From: Allosphingosinicella vermicomposti
GTDB lineage: Bacteria; Pseudomonadota; Alphaproteobacteria; Sphingomonadales; Sphingomonadaceae
Length of the DNA: 64,000 nt
Direction: 5' to 3'
Assembly: GCF_003012815.1 (NCBI RefSeq)
Contig: NZ_PXYJ01000001.1
Span: 1,054,001 to 1,118,000 of the forward strand
In this document: in pieces, positions 61,019 through 64,000 of the stretch
How positions within the stretch are numbered: the first letter of the stretch is position 1
How the letters are laid out: each line of letters begins with the position of its first letter
Program-made: the position numbers and the translations under genes
Notes under the pieces: generated by a model
What the model was told of the DNA's origin: nothing
Seen by the model: the letters and a program-made list of their open reading frames with translations, nothing else
The model's database searches: none

Positions 61019-61660
61019 TCAGGCTGCGTCGGTTTCGACGAGCATCCAATTTGGGTCGCGACTCGAAAGGTCGCGCTGGAACGTCCAGATGTCGTGAGTT
61101 TCGACGGCATCGCTCAGCGAGCCGGCGATGACATTGCCGTCCCGGTCGCGCGTGACGGCCGCGATATCCGCGTCGAAACGAACTGCGACGAAAGCGGTGC
61201 GGCCTTCCAGCTCGACGGATTCGATCATGGCCTTCTCGATCGCGATCAGACGGTTGTCGAGCGTGACGCCTTCGGCCTCGCGATCGGCAATTGCGCCCGC
61301 AAAAACGTCTTTCGCTTCCCCGGCAACCAATTCGCCAAGCTCGACCCGATCACCTTTCCAGAAGGCGTCGAGGATCATGCGATAGGCGGCCTGCGCGCCT
61401 TCAAGAAAGCGACCGGTGTCGAAGGACGGGTCGGCGGCGATCAGGGCGCGAACGCCCGCTTCGGCGCTCTTTTCGTAAACATGCCCGGCAGCCAGAGCGG
61501 GCTCGGACGATACATCCGTCAGCGGCTTTCCGGCATCGGTCGTCGGCATCGGGCGAAGGACGGGTTGCTGCTCATGCCCCGTGCGGCGGCCGAGGACGGC
61601 ATAAAGGCGCAGCCCCGCGAAAAGGGCGACCATCGCCAGCAACACGATCTCGACAGTCAC
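61019..61660 (-). CDS. Tim44/TimA-like membrane protein
   Basis: 213 aa. An N-terminal transmembrane helix (EIVLLAMVALFAGLRLYAVL), a linker, then a Tim44-like domain: AYRMILDAFWKGDRVELGEL (about 101-120) and a beta sheet ending DIWTFQRDLSSRDPNWMLVE. In alphaproteobacteria this family (TimA) is an inner-membrane protein related to mitochondrial Tim44. It is divergent from secB, a pairing that suits a link to protein translocation. The start is GTG at 61658-61660 with GGAG upstream; the longer in-frame reading toward secB lacks support. Confidence 0.85.
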   Translation of the reverse strand: MTVEIVLLAMVALFAGLRLYAVLGRRTGHEQQPVLRPMPTTDAGKPLTDVSSEPALAAGHVYEKSAEAGVRALIAADPSFDTGRFLEGAQAAYRMILDAFWKGDRVELGELVAGEAKDVFAGAIADREAEGVTLDNRLIAIEKAMIESVELEGRTAFVAVRFDADIAAVTRDRDGNVIAGSLSDAVETHDIWTFQRDLSSRDPNWMLVETDAA

Positions 61661-61826
61661 GAAAGCACACTCCGTCCTTAATTCAGTGCTCAACATAGGC
61701 GGGAAGCGGCCCGGTTTCAAATCCCCCACGCATGTTGCGCCTCCCCCGCGCTCCTGCTACCCGCGCCATCGGACCGGCGGCATAGTTTTGCCGACCGTCA
61801 TCAGACACATTTTCAAGGTACTCAGC

Positions 61827-62348
61827 ATGTCCGAAGAACTAGGCGCGACCGATGCGAACGAGCAGGCAGTGAATGGCAGCGACACCTCGCCCGCCATCGC
61901 GATCCTTTCCCAATATGTGAAGGATCTGTCCTTCGAAAATCCGAACGCACCGGCCGTTTATCAGTGGCAGGGCCAGCCGCAGATCGACGTGCAATTCAAC
62001 ATCGGCTCACAGAAGCTCGGCGACGACGTTTATGAAGTCGGCCTCAAGATCGACGTCGTTGCAAAGCACGACAATGGCACCGCCTTTGCGGTCGACCTGC
62101 TCTATGCCGGTCTCTTTGGCCTGCGCAACATTCCGGAAGAGCAGCTCCAGCCCTTCCTGCTCGCCGAAGCGCCGCGCCTTCTCTTCCCCTTCGCGCGTCA
62201 GATCGTCGCTGAATCGGTGCAGAATGGCGCTTTCCCGCCGCTGATGCTCGATCCGATCGATTTCGGTGCCCTCTACATGCAGCAGGCGGCGCAGGCCCAG
62301 GCTGCGGGCGGAGCGGGTCAGGCTCCGGAGATTACGGGGCAGGCTTAA
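61827..62348 (+). CDS. secB: Protein-export chaperone SecB
   Basis: 173 aa. A tetrameric chaperone that holds precursors for SecA. Core segments are YVKDLSFENPNAPAVYQWQG (about 31-50), KIDVVAKHDNGTAFAVDLLY and the signature LFPFARQIVAESVQNGAFPP (about 124-143), MLDPIDFGALY. ATG at 61827 behind AAGG. The frame is open upstream but without homology. Confidence 0.95.
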   Translation: MSEELGATDANEQAVNGSDTSPAIAILSQYVKDLSFENPNAPAVYQWQGQPQIDVQFNIGSQKLGDDVYEVGLKIDVVAKHDNGTAFAVDLLYAGLFGLRNIPEEQLQPFLLAEAPRLLFPFARQIVAESVQNGAFPPLMLDPIDFGALYMQQAAQAQAAGGAGQAPEITGQA

Positions 62349-62406
62349 CCCTTACCGCCATTCTCGCGCGGGCGGGACTCCAGACAGGTGGATGGTGCCG
62401 ATAGTG

Positions 62407-62435
62407 GCTGGATACCCGCTTTCGCGGGAATGACG
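62407..62435. repeat. Family C repeat remnant
   Basis: CCCGCTTTCGCGGGAATGACG matches the right arm of the family C repeats (the core is CCCGCTTTCGCGGG). The left arm is not clear. It lies between secB and murJ. Confidence 0.5.
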
Positions 62436-62456
62436 TAGTTTGAGAGGCGGACGGGC

Positions 62457-64000
62457 ATGAACCTCCATAAGGCGATCGGTACGATTGGCGGCCTCACCAT
62501 GGTCAGCCGCGTGTTCGGCTTCGCGCGCGAGATGCTGATGTCCCGTATCATGGGGGCTAGCGGCGCGGCCGACGCCTTCCTGGTCGCATTCCGCCTCCCC
62601 AACACCTTCCGCCGCCTGTTCGGGGAGGGCGCCTTCTCGGCGGGCTTCGTGCCCCTGTTCAGCCAGCGCTACCATGGCCCGGGCGGCCTTGAGGAAGCGA
62701 AGAAATTCTCCGAAGAGGTGTTGGCGGTTTTCCTGCCCACCCTCTTCGTTTTCACCGTCATCTTCGAACTCATCATGCCGGCCTTCGTCTGGGCGATCGC
62801 GTCGGGCTATGCCGACGAACCCGGGAAATTCGACCTGACCGTTTTTCTGACCCGGATCACCTTCCCTTACCTACTGCTGATCAGCCTCGTCTCGCTCTTT
62901 TCGGGCGTCTTGAATTCGTTGACGAAGTTCGCTGCGGCGGCGTTCGCGCCCGCGCTTCTCAATATCGCGATGCTGGCCGCGCTCATCCTTGTGCCCGTCG
63001 GCGGCGAGAAGACGGCGCTGGCGCTCGCCATCGGCGTCACGATCGGGGGCGTCATGCAGCTCGTTCTGGTCTGGAACAGCGCGCGTAAGGCGGGCGTATC
63101 ACTGCGCCTCCGCAAGCCCGAAATCACGCCGAGCGTGAAGCAGTTCTTTGTCGTGGTGATCCCGGCGACGCTGGGCGCGGGCGTCTATCAGATCAGCCAA
63201 TTGATCGACACATTCTTCGCGACGCGGCTTCCCGAAGGATCGATGTCCTATTTGAATTATTCGGATCGCCTCAATCAGCTGCCCCTTTCCGTGATCGGCA
63301 CCGCGCTCGGCACGGCGATCCTGCCGCAGATCAGCCGCTTCATCGCGAAGGGAGAGCCGGACGAGGCCGCGCGCGTGCAGGGGCAAGCGGTGGAGCTTTC
63401 CATGCTCCTCTGCATCCCCGCGGCCCTCGCCCTCGCCGTCGTGGCGGGCCCGCTGGTCGCGGCGATGTTCCAGGGCGGACGCTTCACGGCTGAAGACGCC
63501 GCGATCACCGGTAACGTGCTGGCGATCATCGTCATGGGACTTCCCGCTTATGTGCTGGTGAAGGTCATCACCCCGGGCTTCTATGCACGCAACGACACCA
63601 AGACACCGGTCAAGACGGCCGTGGTGGTCCTTGCCGCCAATATCGCGCTCAACTTCGCCTTGATTCCGCCCTTCGGAATCTACGGCCTCGCCGCAGCCAT
63701 CGCGCTCTGCTCGTGGATCAACTGCGTCCTCCTCTACGTCATCCTGCGCCGCCGGGGGCATTTCCGGATCGAGGGCTGGCTCTGGGGCCGGATCGCGCGA
63801 CAGTTCGCGGCGGGCCTCGCCATGGGCGCGGCACTCTGGGGCGCGCGCACCTTGCTCGCCGGTTTCTTCGACGGATCGGTCATCGAGCGCCTGTTCGGTG
63901 TCATGGCGCTCGTCGGCGTGGGCGGCATCGTCTATTTTGCCGTCGCCTGGACTATCGGCGCGATGAACCGCGACGACATCCTTACCCTTCTGAAGCGCAA
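62457..64000 (+). CDS. murJ: Lipid II flippase MurJ (3' end beyond the window)
   Basis: 514 codons visible and still open at the right edge; the family is about 500-530 aa, so little is missing. Flips lipid II across the inner membrane for peptidoglycan synthesis. The MATE-like start is RVFGFAREMLMSRIMGASGA (about 18-37), with AFRLPNTFRRLFGEGAFSAG (about 44-63) and GFYARNDTKTPVKTAVVVLA (about 379-398). About 14 transmembrane helices. ATG at 62457. Confidence 0.95.
   Translation, partial: MNLHKAIGTIGGLTMVSRVFGFAREMLMSRIMGASGAADAFLVAFRLPNTFRRLFGEGAFSAGFVPLFSQRYHGPGGLEEAKKFSEEVLAVFLPTLFVFTVIFELIMPAFVWAIASGYADEPGKFDLTVFLTRITFPYLLLISLVSLFSGVLNSLTKFAAAAFAPALLNIAMLAALILVPVGGEKTALALAIGVTIGGVMQLVLVWNSARKAGVSLRLRKPEITPSVKQFFVVVIPATLGAGVYQISQLIDTFFATRLPEGSMSYLNYSDRLNQLPLSVIGTALGTAILPQISRFIAKGEPDEAARVQGQAVELSMLLCIPAALALAVVAGPLVAAMFQGGRFTAEDAAITGNVLAIIVMGLPAYVLVKVITPGFYARNDTKTPVKTAVVVLAANIALNFALIPPFGIYGLAAAIALCSWINCVLLYVILRRRGHFRIEGWLWGRIARQFAAGLAMGAALWGARTLLAGFFDGSVIERLFGVMALVGVGGIVYFAVAWTIGAMNRDDILTLLKR

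Overview
The window is one continuous, gene-dense, GC-rich chromosome segment from an alphaproteobacterium, most likely a member of the Sphingomonadales (Sphingomonas/Sphingosinicella-like). The evidence is the gene order nuoN-birA-coaX-rnj-DUF1467, the zauP-zapA-6S RNA-fthC cluster, the rpmH-rnpA-yidD-yidC-engB cluster, the alpha-type 14-gene complex I operon, and the many short palindromic repeats known from sphingomonad genomes. Nothing suggests a plasmid, phage, IS element or CRISPR array. The window opens in the last codons of gltX and closes inside murJ.

Layout. 0-5.4 kb: gltX end, citrate synthase gltA, a nucleotidyltransferase/CDP-alcohol-transferase-like membrane protein, a TipN-like coiled-coil membrane protein and DUF1467. 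5.6-24.6 kb, minus strand: nuoA-B-C-D-(58-aa membrane ORF)-E-F-G-H-I-J-K-L-M-N, then birA, a GNAT enzyme, a DHCW cupin, coaX, rnj and DUF1467. 24.8-35 kb: suhB-like phosphatase, efp, an M23 peptidase, a DUF72 protein, thiE, a small membrane protein, and a carbon-metabolism block transcribed tkt-gap-pgk-VOC-fda. 35.1-36.9 kb: zauP-zapA-6S RNA-fthC-DUF2842 and tRNA-Asp. 37-48.7 kb: an AI-2E-family permease, a 10-kb five-gene locus of secreted DUF11-type proteins including a 1698-aa outer-membrane protein, and tRNA-Leu. 48.8-64 kb: a decayed flavodoxin-family gene, comM, rpmH-rnpA-yidD-yidC-engB, a GST, a cupin, dapE, a GGDEF-EAL protein, a Smr protein, mltA, a Tim44-like protein, secB and murJ.

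Two themes stand out. First, at least 20 copies of four palindromic repeat families lie in the window (A: two arms of the TGAGCnTGTCGAAG type; B: CGAGCGnAGTCGAG type; C: CCGGCGAAAGCCGG type; D: CTGAACTTGTTTCAGGG type). Several sit inside co-transcribed or overlapping gene pairs, and there they are openly translatable. At nuoC/D, nuoE/F, nuoG/H, nuoJ/K and yidC/engB the repeat forms a 37-44-codon ORF that starts on the upstream stop codon and ends on the downstream start codon. In rnpA the repeat is a C-terminal extension that keeps the ATGA overlap with yidD, in fthC it is an in-frame internal insertion, and in tkt it supplies the stop codon.

Second, the DUF11 locus (38.35-48.60 kb) looks like an uncharacterised cell-surface system. 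It encodes three small exported proteins (two are paralogues with a calcium-loop-like motif), a very large barrel protein whose N-terminal module resembles theirs, and a glycine-rich surface protein with the same C-terminal domain. A perfect 13-bp hairpin separates the small-subunit genes from the barrel gene. CtrA-like TTAACCAT motifs lie upstream of this locus and of the TipN-like gene. The locus lies between two tRNA genes in a roughly 15-kb stretch where I found no palindromic repeats.

Two genes, birA and rnpA, have no ATG/GTG/TTG that would give a full-length protein. Both have a CTG overlapping the upstream gene's stop as CTGA, which suggests CTG initiation by coupling.
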